Origin: Viola odorata
Lineage: Eukaryota > Streptophyta > Magnoliopsida > Malpighiales > Violaceae
Direction of reading: 5' to 3'
DNA length: 64,000 bases
Assembly (NCBI GenBank): GCA_963691705.1
Contig: OY829539.1
Span: 63,276,327-63,340,326 of the forward strand
Shown: piece by piece, positions 10,588 to 21,835 of the stretch
How positions within the stretch are numbered: the stretch's first letter is position 1
How the letters are laid out: each line of letters starts with the position of its first letter
Position numbers and translations under genes: made by a program
The notes under the pieces: generated by a model
Told to the model about the DNA's origin: nothing
What the model saw: only the letters and a program-made list of their open reading frames with translations
The model's database searches: none

Positions 10588-11290
10588 CCTATAATATCTT
10601 AATTGTTAGAGAGTCCATAAGAGGACATTAAGGAGCTTCCTGCGACAGTTGATAATGAGGAAATGCTTTTGATCTTGAATTTTTAAAACCTTTGCCTTTT
10701 CTTTTTCTGTTGGGAGCATTGATATGAGGTCCAGGATAATGATTTTATGGCATACAGCAAATTCTCTTTGGGCCAATTGGTTTTTGCTAAAAACTTTTGT
10801 AACTTTCAAAATTTTGGATGAGTGGATTGATGGAACTTCTTGTTTCCGTGCCATCTTTTTCAACAGGTATTGCAGGACATGAAAAGCCCAGTTGTGGATA
10901 AAAAGGAGGTGTTGAGATCCATTGAAAAGTTCTCGTATTCCCCCCAACAACCGATCTCTGGTGGCTGGAGGACTACGAAGACAAAGGTCAGAAGTTTAGA
11001 AATGAAATGCTTTATGCTCTTGTTTTGATAGGATACGTACAAAAACAAAGCTGATATTTGATTTCTGATGTTCCCAGCTGAGACTACCAAGGAAAGGCTG
11101 CTAGCCAATGGTGTCAAGGTTCATGTTAACATTGGACTCAAACTTTCGCGCTTGGCTTTCGGTTGTTGCGCTCATTTTGCAGTGCGCGCTCTATACAAAA
11201 AAGGAAAATTTAGGGTTCGAAAGTTGAGGAATCTTCTGCACATGTATAGCTTTGCATTACCGAGACAAACTGGGTATGGTGACAAAAAAT
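10588..11290 (+). other. Two exon-like blocks of an unidentified gene fragment
   Basis: A block at about 10867-10986 is open, preceded by a pyrimidine-rich stretch ending CAACAG and followed by GTCAGAAG. A second at about 11079-11165 follows TGTTCCCAG and is open and codon-like. Spacing and splice-like borders suggest two exons on the plus strand. No family was recognised. It may be a gene remnant trapped between the solo LTR and SPH copy C. Confidence 0.3.
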
Positions 11291-11840
11291 AAATTCTTTC
11301 CTTTTTCTTGTATGCGTCCCGTTTGTCTGTTGTCTGTAATATCGAAGAAATTTTCGTTTTTCATCGTCTTTAATTTATCGCCACAAACTAAAATCCAACA
11401 TTTTGTGTTTATATCCAATGCAATAGACATCTACAATGCTGTAATTAAATAAAAGACAAGCAATGTGATGAGAATAAAAATAAATGATATCACCTGGCCG
11501 GTTTTAATTTAATGTTTAAAATAATTACTTATTGAAAGTACTTTATTATTTGATAAATACCGTAAGTATTATAAAATTTTAAAAAAAATGATATAAAATA
11601 ATTCGTAAATTTAAACAAAAATACAAGTATATGGAGTTTGTAGTTCATCTAAATAAATGCATACCGTTTTTATAACATAGGTTATGAATTCGATCCCAGT
11701 AATATAATGATAATTAATAATATAACTATTTTTTATTAAAAAATAATAAAAATAAAAAACAAAAACGTAACATTATTCCCGGCAATCCCAATGCCACTAC
11801 CTTGTGATACCAGAAAAATTAAAGGGTACAACATGATCAG
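11291..11840. other. AT-rich upstream region of SPH copy C
   Basis: No gene. 11390-11470 resembles 29370-29465 (CAACATTTT.TGTT..AT, AATGCAATAGA, AAATAAAAGACAA). From about 11740 it matches the upstream region of SPH copy B. Confidence 0.5.
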
Positions 11841-11844
11841 TTGT

Positions 11845-11852
11845 ATATAAAT
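11845..11852 (+). promoter_or_regulatory. TATA box of SPH copy C
   Basis: TATATAAA stands 36 bp before the ATG at 11888-11890 of the interrupted copy C and corresponds to the TATA box of copy B. Confidence 0.5.
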
Positions 11853-11893
11853 TAGCTAGGGTACATCATGATCAATTAAATTTAAATATGGTC

Positions 11894-11901
11894 GGTCCAT
11901 A
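11894..11901. repeat. 8-bp target duplication of the hAT element, left copy (GGTCCATA)
   Basis: GGTCCATA occurs at 11894-11901 and again at 23196-23203, directly abutting the two element ends. Eight bp is the hallmark target duplication length of hAT transposons. Confidence 0.85.
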
Positions 11902-12023
11902 CATGGACGGATCCAGCCCATGGCCAGGGTGGCCATGGCTTCCGCCCACCCTGGCCCAATCAAAAAAAAAATATTACCTTAACTTAAATATTTAATTAAA
12001 TTGTACCCTATTATCACTTAATA

Positions 12024-12095
12024 GGATCCGTGACGCAATGTTAGAGCGTTTGACTCCAAGTCTAAACGTTCCTTGTTCAATTCACCTCTATACCA
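12024..12095 (+). ncRNA. Degenerate tRNA-Trp-like sequence inside the hAT element
   Basis: Starts GGATCCGTGACGCAATG and continues with a segment containing TTGACTCCAAGTC and TTCAATTCAC. This is the order of acceptor, D-arm (A box), anticodon loop with CCA, and T-arm (B box) of a plant tRNA-Trp. Stem positions are mismatched and the 3' end is poor, so it is not a functional tRNA. It may be the head of a tRNA-derived SINE or a pol III promoter captured by the hAT element. Confidence 0.5.
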
Positions 12096-13013
12096 CTTTT
12101 TAAATTTTTTTTTGGCCTTTTTAGTTTTTTTGGCCATTGTTCATTCGCCAAATCCCTAATTTTTTTCAGCCTTCATTCATCATCAACAGAGTCTCTTCTT
12201 CTTCTCCTCCGCCAAAGCTCACCGCCATCGCTGCCTTCCCAATAATATTTAAGGTACTCCATTCTCAATGTCTATTCTACATCTTTTATTTCCCAGAAAA
12301 TAATAATTAGTCTTTGCAAAGCATAAGTTTGCTCTTTCTAGTGCTGAAATGTTGGGTGTGTTTGTCTGATTCTAGTGCTGAAATGTTGGGTTATGTCAGT
12401 TAAAGAGATGTTGGGTTTGTGCAGGGACGAATCCTAGTGTTGAAATGGTTGATTTTGTTGGGTGTGTTTGTCATGATCATATATTTCTTTTCAAACAGCT
12501 ACTGCTACTTGTAGGTTGCAGTAAGGATTTGGTGATAGCCAGGTGTTGGTATATAAAGTTTTTAATTAATTAAGATGATGCAATTAGTCTCATATCCTGA
12601 TCAGTGAATCTTGACGCCTTCGTCCGATTACGTTAGGCTTGTTTGTTAACCATCAAACATGCTCCCAATTCTTAGTTTATTTAGCAAATCTTTTGATCTT
12701 GGATTTGGACTTAATCAATACTGGCCAGGTGCTGCTTCTGAATTTTTAATTAATAACAAATTCACAAATAATACTATTGTACAATTTTGAATGACACTTA
12801 ATTAATTTTTGAATAATTAAGTAAATGCCCGTTCTTTTTGAATAATCAAAGAGAATCATGCAAAGATATCAAAAAATGAAAACTCGTAGAGAACAATTGT
12901 AAAAAGTACGTATTTTGTATGAATTCTAATGTATAATTAATTTTTTTCTATATTGTCATTCTTATTTACGTTTTTGTTAAGTTTATCTAAATATTTGTTA
13001 TTTAGTGACGGAT

Positions 13014-14557
13014 TAACCGCGCGTCGAACACGTCAAATATAGTAGTGAAATAGTTATGGAATTGGGGGTAGAAATACAACTTATCACTTGTCCACAAGAA
13101 ACTTGTAGATAGTGGTAAGAGGATCGTCCACAGAGACCTCTAGGAGATGTAATTCTTGAGTTGACTTCCTCGTCACTGAGTTTTGGTTGAGTGTTATCTG
13201 AAACTAGAGACAAAACAGAAAGTAGTGAAAACAGTTTAAAGTAGTATTGGCCGAAGTCTAGGCCAAGACTGGGGTCTAGATTGGGAATAAGTCTAGTGAT
13301 ATGAAATTCCAGGTAAGGGCGATGGGTGAGCTTGCGTTCTTATGCATCGATCATTGACTGAAGTATGTTCATCTCTTCTTCATAGTACTGCTATAGAGTG
13401 GAGGAACTCCTTTTCACTCCTGTCTTCCCTCCTCTTCAAATTACCTGGCGGGTATTCCCTCTTCTGATAATCCTAGCCAAGGGACACCTTGCTGGTTAAA
13501 GGGTTTATCCGTTTGACTGCTGTCTTGAATGGTTTCTCACCTCTTCAATGGCACAGGGGAAGACAGTACCTAGGTCAAGGTGTTTCCTTACGGAAACCCT
13601 AGGTTGTCAATCTGGTCTCGACCTATTTCACCTATTCTTCTAGTCTGGCGTGAGATTAGTCACCTACTTCGTCTAACTGGCGGGTACTCCCTCTCCTTCT
13701 AGGCTGGTTACAACTCTTCTCTCCTAGAGTACAAGGATGATCAAACCTTGTCTCTAGTGAGTAAGCGATAGATTAAGTTCAAGAATGAATAAATACAAAG
13801 GAAGAGATTATGAAGCACGAATGGCGTCTCACGAATGCATTAAGAACTTCAGCTCATCAACCCTTACCTAGAATGGGTTTTTAGCTACTCATACTCATGG
13901 ATAAAAGATAAAGAATTTAACTTGCATAAATAAAATAAATCCGGAAATCAATCCGGAGCAAAGTTTTAACAATGTCGAACTAAGAAGGGAGAAGAAGGAT
14001 TGCGTGCTAACTGACGATAATTAATTGCGGACAGAGGTGAATAATGTTCAGCTAAAAATAGCCCTAAGAACCTCTGTCCCAATCTAACTCTAACTCCTAA
14101 AAAATCTCCTAAAAGATTATTACAATTAATTGTTCTAAAAAATGGAAACTAAATCGCAATTAAAATAAAGAGGAAGATCCCTTGCGGGATTCTACATAAG
14201 ATTGTCTTCAGATCCCTCTAAAATTGCGGGACAGCTGCTACTTGCCAGCTGTGAGAGTCCAACTCTGAAAGTGGTCCAAACGCTGCAAACTACTGTCTGA
14301 TCGCGAAGGAGTCTTGGCCGAAGTCTAGGCCAAGACGATTCTGGTAAGCGCACTGCGTCAGATACGAACATGTCTAGGCCAAGACCCAGGCCTAGACTCT
14401 AGTAGTCAGCTCCAACTCTCTTCTGCTCAGATTCCTCAAGTACTGCCTCCAAACCAGACCTGATAAGATATGGGAATTTAAGGGAAACATCAGTAGATTT
14501 ACTGTCCAAAATAACTAGTAAAGGGACAACAAAACATGATGAAATGCAATGCAATCA
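13014..14557 (-). repeat. 3' LTR of the Athila element (1,544 bp)
   Basis: On the minus strand it begins TGATTGCATTGC at 14557 and ends ..GCGCGGTTA at 13014 (TA where the solo LTR has CA). It is closely similar to the 5' LTR over the 1,246 bp they share (13312-14557 versus 21836-23081, equal length), with roughly 20 differences noticed by eye. Confidence 0.9.
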
Positions 14558-14573
14558 AACTCCCCACACTTAA
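14558..14573 (-). promoter_or_regulatory. Polypurine tract of the Athila element
   Basis: Read on the minus strand, AAGTGTGGGGAGTT directly precedes the 3' LTR start TGATTG. This is where plus-strand DNA synthesis of LTR elements is primed. Confidence 0.6.
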
Positions 14574-15657
14574 ACTATGCTTGCCCCCAAGCATACAGAC
14601 TCAAAGACTCAACAAAAATTAAAAACACAACAAAACAAAACAGACATCCTGAACCCCCCGGACTTTCTCATTTTCAGATTGCTTACCCCTCCACTGGTTC
14701 TGCCAAGACACTTCACTAGAGTACCCAATGCAGGACTAACAGGGAATGATCAATACCCCGAACATACACCTTCCACATGGTATCAGGACACCTTACTAGA
14801 TTAGATCGATAAAGTATAGGGCAACAAGGTTTACCAAGGATTTGAGTCCCACCAAGTGTCGTCTATCCAAAAGTGCCTAAAGACTGGTGCCATTTAAATC
14901 ACTTTGACAAAAAATTTCCTTCTTTTATTTTCTTTTATGCCTTTAGCAAATTTTTCTGACAAATCAAGTGTCTTTTCTATGATATATTTTTTTTCTTTTA
15001 TAGACACGGCACATAGACAGAGCTTGTTCTTTTCAGCGGGGACTTTCACCTTTGCTATGTCTGTCCTATGACATTCCAACACCTTTATTTGTCTCACACT
15101 ACAACAGATAGAACGACACACTCAAATCCAGGCAGCAAACCCCGTCATCCTAATAAGAGTTAAGGTCCTAGTTAGGTGCCCTTACGACCATATGGATGGC
15201 TAATGTTCGGGAAACATCAGATAAAATGCCCCTTAGGCATTGATCATTTACGCTCATTCGCTTCCCTGTTACTAGAGCATTGTATCCCCTAGAAAAGTGT
15301 CTACATGCAATCCCAACGAAAGACTTAACAATCTGAGCAAGAAAACAGGGATTCGGATGTGCACGACAAAACAGACTCAAAACATGCATAAAAATACCAA
15401 TAAAAATCATGCAATTGACAGACTCTATACTGGACAAACTAAAACAAAATAAATTAATTAAAACACAGTGATTTGACTCACAAAACAGACTCAATACACA
15501 CAATTAATCATTCAATAATCACAAAGAACACAAAACATATTTAACACCCTCCCCACACTTAAAAGACACAATGTCCTCATTGTGTGGAGAGACAAAAATA
15601 AAAGACACAACAGAAAAATAAAAGAAAGGAAAGATATGACCTGGGGGCAAAAGCAAC
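14574..15657. other. Athila 3' untranslated region between env-like ORF and 3' LTR
   Basis: About 1.1 kb with no convincing ORF; short ORFs here have no recognisable motif. A second purine-rich tract (AAGTGTGGGGAGGG on the minus strand, near 15548-15562) resembles the true polypurine tract. Confidence 0.5.
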
Positions 15658-16151
15658 TCATGTTGCTGGGGTCTGGGGATCTTGGCCAGAAGCTTGGCCT
15701 AGATCAGAGGCAGGAGAGTCCTTGGGCTTTAGATCTCTTGGAGCAGGAGGGCGCATTGACTGATGTGGTGTCTTAGTGGGTTGTGCTGATGGTGCTGGCG
15801 CATCCTCCTCATCTGATGACTCGGAGTCACTCCCGGAGCTCAGATCGTCATGTAGATCTTTGAGGATCTTGAAGTGGGCCTGGAGATGTTGGTAAACGTG
15901 GAGGACGTTCATCCTTGTGAGCTTCATTTGTTCAAGGAGCACGTCCTGCCTATCATTAAGAACTTGGGCCCATTTAGGAGCCACGTCAGTGCTGGAAGCT
16001 GGAGGATGGTCTTGGCCCTTGTCTTGGCCTAGACGGTCAAGAATGATCTTCTGCTGCTCAAGGATGAGTAACTAGCGAGCTTGAAATTCCCTGGCCCATG
16101 CTGGAGGCTCACTGGTGCTACTGGCAGGAGGATCTTGGTCTGCGTCCTGGC
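15658..16151 (-). pseudogene. Frameshifted 3' continuation of the Athila env-like ORF
   Basis: Another frame (15984-15658) encodes a helix-rich segment (VLNDRQDVLLEQMKLTR..) followed by an acidic Ser/Asp/Glu tract and a Pro-rich end. Reading across 16185-15985 in the third frame gives repeats of LGQD/GQDxDQD-type residues. The ancestral ORF therefore probably ran on from 16152 and was broken by a small indel near 16170-16185 and a stop near 16072. Confidence 0.5.
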
Positions 16152-17840
16152 CTAGATCGGCTGCAGCATCAGGAATGGTTGTGTCTTGGCCAGCGTCTTG
16201 GCCTCCGCTTCTTCTCCAGGGATGATTATCGGACGCAGCTTGTATATCCCTCCATTTTTCTTCGAGAAGATGTGGTCCCCAACTGGTATAAAACCTGTAT
16301 TACAAGCAACAAACTCTCCTTCCAAATGGAAATGTCCCATTTGGTCGAAGGATCTAAAATCCAGGATTTTGGGGGAGCAACATCTATGTAAATCAGAAGT
16401 AGCTGGATCTAACTTAGCAATTTGAATAGCAAGCCAGGTAATCAAAGACCCAAAAATCAGTTTGGTTTTAGACTCACGGGCATGCAACACTTGAACCAAA
16501 TATAAACCTAAGTTGACTTTTTTCTTGTGCAAAATGCACCAAAGCAAAAATAGTTCAGACTTGGCTAAATTTCCAGAAACCTTTGTCTTCCCCGAAAGGT
16601 TGATAGACAAGGTTCTATGGAGCATCCTAAGCACAGGGTTCAAAATGGCATGTGCCTTAGAGTTCCTATCAAACTTGGCATTTGGATCACCAGTGATCTC
16701 TCTAAAAGCTACATTATTATCCCAATCAGTGGGATAATCAAAAATAGCCTCATCACTAAACGGAAATCCTAATAAGGCATTAAAAGCATCAACAGACAAG
16801 TGACTCCAAATATCACACAATCTAAAATTAATCACATCGGGTGCAGCAAAATCTGGTTTGTCTCTACCCCTAACATACAAGGCATTCTCGTCAAACCAGA
16901 AGGTTGGGTGAAATTCAAGGCACAATTCAGTGAAGGCATCACACTCAACAGACATAAAAGGGACCCAACCAATCGCATACACATAATCCCTAATTTTATC
17001 CCCTAATGCCATCTCATTAAGAAAATCAAATTCTAATCTAGCAAAAGCAGGGATATCACAGGCATACATGTCACGCAATTTAGATTTTAGGTCTGGCGTA
17101 TCAAATTTCAACCAGCCTTTGAGTGTGTGAAGGGGAGGGAGAGAGCGTACCTTAGCAGTCTTGGCCGCAGGCTTGGCCAAGACTGAAGCGTCATCATCAT
17201 CCTCATCAGAATCTTCCTCGACCACCTTCTGTTTCCCTTTGCTTTTGGCTGAGGAAGAAGCGGCAGTGGCCTTGATTTGCTTAGGGTTTGGAGGCGGTGG
17301 TGGTGATGCGATCGGGGTCTTCGCCGGCTTTTTAGGCGGAGCAATTTTGTGGGCCACTTGCTTGATGCGCCCTGATTTCTTGGGCGGAGCAGTGACGGAT
17401 TTCTTCTTCGCCGGAGGTGGCGGTGGTGGTGTTGTAATAGTATCGGCGGCGGCAGTACCTGGAGGAGGCTTCTTCACAGCGGTGGTCGGAGCTGGGTTTG
17501 AGGCTCCGGCAGCTACCATCTTCTTCATTTGCCGGTTCATTCGCCGGTTATCTCTGTCTCCAGTCATCGCCGGAGCAGAGGTCTTCATCCTCTTCGCTAG
17601 AGGAACCTCGTCGGAATCCTCATCGAACACGACCACAGCTCGGTCGGCTCCCTGGACGCTCTCCTCTGATTCCTCAGGCAGTTCATCCTCTGAGGACATG
17701 GAATCGTCTCTCTCCAGTGCGTCGAGCAGACGTCTCGCGGTGGAGAGGGAATTGGTCGGAATGACAGTTGGCTGAGCTCCACGGAGGTCGTCACTCTCCT
17801 CTATGATGTTGGTTGGTGAAGGTCGGATGGGTGCAGTCAT
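16152..17840 (-). CDS. Athila env-like third ORF (ATHILA ORF-1 / putative plant transposon protein)
   Basis: An open frame of 562 codons placed between integrase and the 3' LTR in the sense direction, the position of the env-like ORF in Athila. Residues 1-250 are low complexity: acidic Ser/Glu runs, then Pro- and Lys-rich stretches (PPPPPPAKKK, SPPPPPNPK) and an EEDSDEDDDD tract, suggesting a nuclear or nucleic-acid-binding tail. Residues about 250-530 form the conserved domain, with LKGWLKFDTPDLKSKLRD, FHPTFWFDENALYVRGR and ELFLLWCILHKKKVN. Its biochemical role is unknown in the family. It is open here although pol of the same copy is full of lesions. The C-terminus is probably cut short by a frameshift at about 16175. 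Confidence 0.75.
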   Translation of the reverse strand: MTAPIRPSPTNIIEESDDLRGAQPTVIPTNSLSTARRLLDALERDDSMSSEDELPEESEESVQGADRAVVVFDEDSDEVPLAKRMKTSAPAMTGDRDNRRMNRQMKKMVAAGASNPAPTTAVKKPPPGTAAADTITTPPPPPPAKKKSVTAPPKKSGRIKQVAHKIAPPKKPAKTPIASPPPPPNPKQIKATAASSSAKSKGKQKVVEEDSDEDDDDASVLAKPAAKTAKVRSLPPLHTLKGWLKFDTPDLKSKLRDMYACDIPAFARLEFDFLNEMALGDKIRDYVYAIGWVPFMSVECDAFTELCLEFHPTFWFDENALYVRGRDKPDFAAPDVINFRLCDIWSHLSVDAFNALLGFPFSDEAIFDYPTDWDNNVAFREITGDPNAKFDRNSKAHAILNPVLRMLHRTLSINLSGKTKVSGNLAKSELFLLWCILHKKKVNLGLYLVQVLHARESKTKLIFGSLITWLAIQIAKLDPATSDLHRCCSPKILDFRSFDQMGHFHLEGEFVACNTGFIPVGDHIFSKKNGGIYKLRPIIIPGEEAEAKTLAKTQPFLMLQPI

Positions 17841-18371
17841 GGTTGCGAGAGGGGAAAGGAGATTGAAAGGATTTTCGGTTTTTTGGAGTTTTAGGCTGTG
17901 CAGGGGACACTGTGCGATTTTGGGGAAGAAGAAGGAGAAAGGGTTGCTGCTTTTAGCTCAGGTGAGAGAGATTGGATTGTGTTGGACGTGGGAAGATCGT
18001 GTCAGAGTGGGAGAAGGAATGTGTAGAGGCGGTTTTAATTTCCCACGCTGCCAATTAATCCCATTTAATTGAATTTTGGACTTGTCCGTTCCAAAAGCAA
18101 ATAAATGCTTTAATTGGGGGCGGACACGTGTCACACTAACTCACAAAGGGGCTCTCACACGTAAGGCAGTCTAGCTCTAAGGCTTGGCCAAGATCTCGGC
18201 CAAGACTGCTTCAATTTCCCCACACTTAATTTCCTGCACAAAAACGAAAATAACCCAGTGAAATTAAATGTGACAAAAATAAATAATTACATCCTAAAAT
18301 TAAAATAAACAAGGGTTGCCTCCCTTGCAGCGCCCTTATTTTAAGTCCTAGGCTTGACTCTCAATTTTTCT

Positions 18372-21300
18372 TCAGTTGTTTTCTGGTGGCTCGTCCACAT
18401 TTTCAGAAACTTTTTCTTCCTGGAAATTTTCATAGAACGGCTTCAATCTCTGTCCGTTCACCTTGAGCTCGGCACCTGTTTTCTCATTCCTAATATCTAC
18501 TGCACCATGTGGGTAAATGTTAGTAATAACAAAAGGGCCTTCCCAACGAGTTTGTAATTTTCCAGGAAATAGTTTAAAATGGGAATTATAAAGAAGAACT
18601 TTCTCCCCTGTGTGGAGAGGTTTTCCAATAATTCGCTTGTCGTGATAAGCTTTCATTCTGACCTTGACAATCAGCTGATTGTCATAGGCTTGGTCTCTCA
18701 ACTCCTCTAGCTCGTGGAGTTGCAACTTCCTTTCTTGGCCAGCCTCGTCATAGCTTAGGTTGCACTTCCGTATGGCCCAGTATGCTTTGTGTTGCAACCC
18801 TACTGGCAAGTGGCATGTCTTCCCATAGACTAGCTTGTAAGGAGTCATCCCGATTGGTCCTTTGTAAGCTGTTCTGCAGGCCCACAATGCGTCATCTAAC
18901 CGCTGGCTCCAATCTCGTCTGTCTAGGCCTACTGTCTTGGCCAAGACTGACTTCACCTCTCTATTCGACACTTCTACTTGGCCGTTTGTTTGAGGGTGAT
19001 AGGCTGTGGATACCCTATGTGTGATGCCATATTTCCTGAAAAGAGAAGACAAAATCTTATTGCAGAAGTGGGTTCCTCAATCACTAATGATCCCTCGAGG
19101 AATCCCAAATCTGTTCAAGATATTAGTCTTAATAAAGGAAATAACAGTCCTAGCATCATCATTTTTAGTGGCTTTCACCTCTATCCATTTTGATACATAA
19201 TCCACAGCTAAGAGAATATATCTGTTGCCAAAAGAAGTAGGAAAAGGTCCCATAAAATCTATGCCCCATATATCAAATATTTCACAAGAAAGAATAAAAT
19301 TCATAGGCATTTCATTTCGAGAACTAATATTTCCCACTTTTTGACATGCCGAACAAGTTTTACAAAATAGATAACTATCCTGAAAAATTGTTGGCCAATA
19401 AAAACCAGCCTCTAAGATTTTTAGGGTTGTTCTTCTTGCTCCAAAATGGCCTCCACATGCTTGGGAATGACATAATTCAAGTATAGACTTTGTTTCACTT
19501 TGAGGTATACACCTCCTTAGCAACTGATCGGAACCTATCTTCCATAAATATGGATCATCCCAAACATAATACTTACTGTAATTTTTGACCTTTACTCTCT
19601 CATAGGTAGTCATATCACCATAGTGCTTACCTGTTGCTAGGTAATTCGCTATTTCAGCGTACCATAGTCGCGGGTTTGGCTGAGGTCTAGGCCTAGACTC
19701 CGGGCTAGACAGTGCGATAGAAAACAGTTTTTCATCTGGGAATTCTGCTTTAATTTCGTTCGTGTCTCCCTTTGCTAGGCAGCGGCTCAGGTGATCTGCC
19801 ACGAGATTTTCCCTTCCACTCTTGTCCTTAATTTCCAGGTGGTGCTCCCGCATAAGAAGAATCCAACGGATTAGTCTAGGCTTAGCATCATGCTTAACCA
19901 AGAGGTATTTCAATGCCGCATGATCTGAAAATACAATAATTTTAGTGCCCAATAAATAAGATCTAAATTTTTCCAAGGCAAAAACTATTGCAAAGAGTTC
20001 TTTTTCGGTTGTGGTATAATTTCGTTGGGCATCATCTAGCATTTTCGATGCATAATAGATCACATGAGGATCTTTTCCTTTCTTCTGTCCAAGAACCGCT
20101 CCAACAGCAGCGTCACTTGCGTCGCACATTAGCTCGAATGGCAAGCTCCAATCTGGTGGTTGGATGATCGGTGTTGTTGTCAGTCGTTCCTTCAGTTCTT
20201 CGAACGATTTCTTGCATGCTTCATTGAAGTCGAACTCCACCTCCTTTTGTAATAGCTTGCACATAGGTTCAGCCACCTTTGAGAAGTCTTTAATGAACCT
20301 ACGGTAGAAACCTGCATGTCCAAGAAAGCTACGAACCTCACGCAAGCATGAGGGGTAAAGCAAGTTCTTGATAGTGTCAATTTTGGCTTGATCAACCTCA
20401 ATGCCTTTCTTAGAGACTACATATCCAAGGACAATCCCTTGTTCCACCATAAAATGGCACTTTTCAAAGTTCAAGACTAAACATGTATCAATACATCTTT
20501 TTAAAATATTTTCTAAGTTATGTAGGCATTGGTTGAAGTCATTACCGTAAACGATGAAATTGTCCATAAACACTTCGATACTCTTCTCTACATACTCAGA
20601 AAATATGCTTACCATGCACCTTTGAAAGGTGGCTGGCGCATTACACAGCCCAAATGGCATGCGTCTATAGGCAAACGTTCCAAATGGACAAGTGAACGTT
20701 GTCTTTTGCTGGTCTTCGGGTGCAACGGGTATTTGATGAAACCCCGAGTATCCGTCCAAGAAACAGTAGTGAGACTTTCCAGTAAGTCTCTCTACCATTT
20801 GATCGATGAAAGGCAGCGGGAAGTGGTCCTTCCGAGTGACTTGATTCAGCCTTCGGTAGTCAATACATACCCTCCATCCGTTCTGAATTCTTGCTGTTCT
20901 TTGAGCTCCATCTTCTCCTTCAATCACTGTTATTCCAGTCTTCTTAGGAACCACCTGCACAGGAGATACCCAATTACTATCGGAGATAGGATAAATAACA
21001 CCCGAATCTAGTAACTTGATTATTTCTTTCTTAACAACTTCCATCATATGAGGGTTTAATCTCCTCTGGGGTTGCCGAATGGGTTTCTTATCCTCTTCCA
21101 CATGTATTTTGTGGGTGCATATATTGGACGATATCCCCTTGATGTCTGCCATGGTCCAGCCAATCGCTTCCTTATGCTTCTTCAAGACAGCCACCAATTT
21201 GTCTTCTTCATCTTGCGATAGCTTGGCTGAAATAATGACTGGTAGGGTGTCATCTAGGCCTAGATAGGCTTACTTCAGGTGGTCTGGTAGGGACTTCAAT

Positions 21301-21832
21301 TCCAACTGTGGTGCCTGCACAACAGAAGGTAGAAATTTAGAAACCGTTGATTGCACATATTGACAACTAACCACTTTTCTCCTTTTGTTGGCAGTCTTGG
21401 CCGGCGTCTTGGCCAAGATCGAGGCCAAGACGGAGTCTGCATCTTCTTGTTCGGCCAAACTGTCCACAATTTCTTGGAGTTCCTTCTGTTTTCCCGTGCG
21501 GTCTTCTAAGTCTTCCAATGTTTGGGTGGAAATTCCCCTGCTCAAAACATACTCAAGGGGATCGTTATTACAAATGTCAGCAATTTCCTCTGTAATTGGA
21601 TCCAAAACATCCAAAAAACTAACACAATGTAAATCGTTCGGATGCTTTAGAGCATCAGTAATGCTGAATTTAATTGTCCTCCCACAAAATTCAAGAATAA
21701 TGCTTCCTTCGAATCAATCTATCTTTGCCTTTGACGTCCTTAGGAAAGGTCTTCCTAATAAGATATCAGTGGTACAAGATGGCAATTGAACATTCATTTC
21801 GACTATATAAAAGTCAACTGGATAGATAAAAT
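18372..21832 (-). pseudogene. Athila pol relic: protease end, reverse transcriptase, RNase H, integrase
   Basis: One frame runs from about 21832 to 18372 with three nonsense codons: TGA at 21716-21714, TAA at 21272-21270 and TGA at 19079-19077. Order: protease C-terminus (LLGRPFL near 21740), linker, RT (NPHMMEVVKKEI, WVSPVQVVPKK, WRVCIDYRRLNQ, FPLPFIDQM, MPFGLCNAPATFQRCM), RNase H (FELMCDASD..VGAVLGQ, FSDHAALKYLL), and integrase with an HHCC finger (CHSQACGGH..CKTCSACQ), the IDFMGPFP core and HPQTNGQ. The usual F-M-D-D catalytic box of RT reads F-M-D-N (20559-20576), so the active site is also damaged. The YP-SDS-WVSPVQ wording and the env-like ORF behind it place it in the Athila lineage. 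Confidence 0.88.
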
Positions 21833-21835
21833 CCC

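Noticed and set aside
12024..12095. Functional tRNA gene
   Set aside because: Mismatched stems and a poor 3' acceptor end; reported as a tRNA-like relic only.
17161..17775. 204-codon plus-strand frame, Gly/Ser rich
   Set aside because: Antisense shadow of the low-complexity N-terminus of the Athila env-like ORF.
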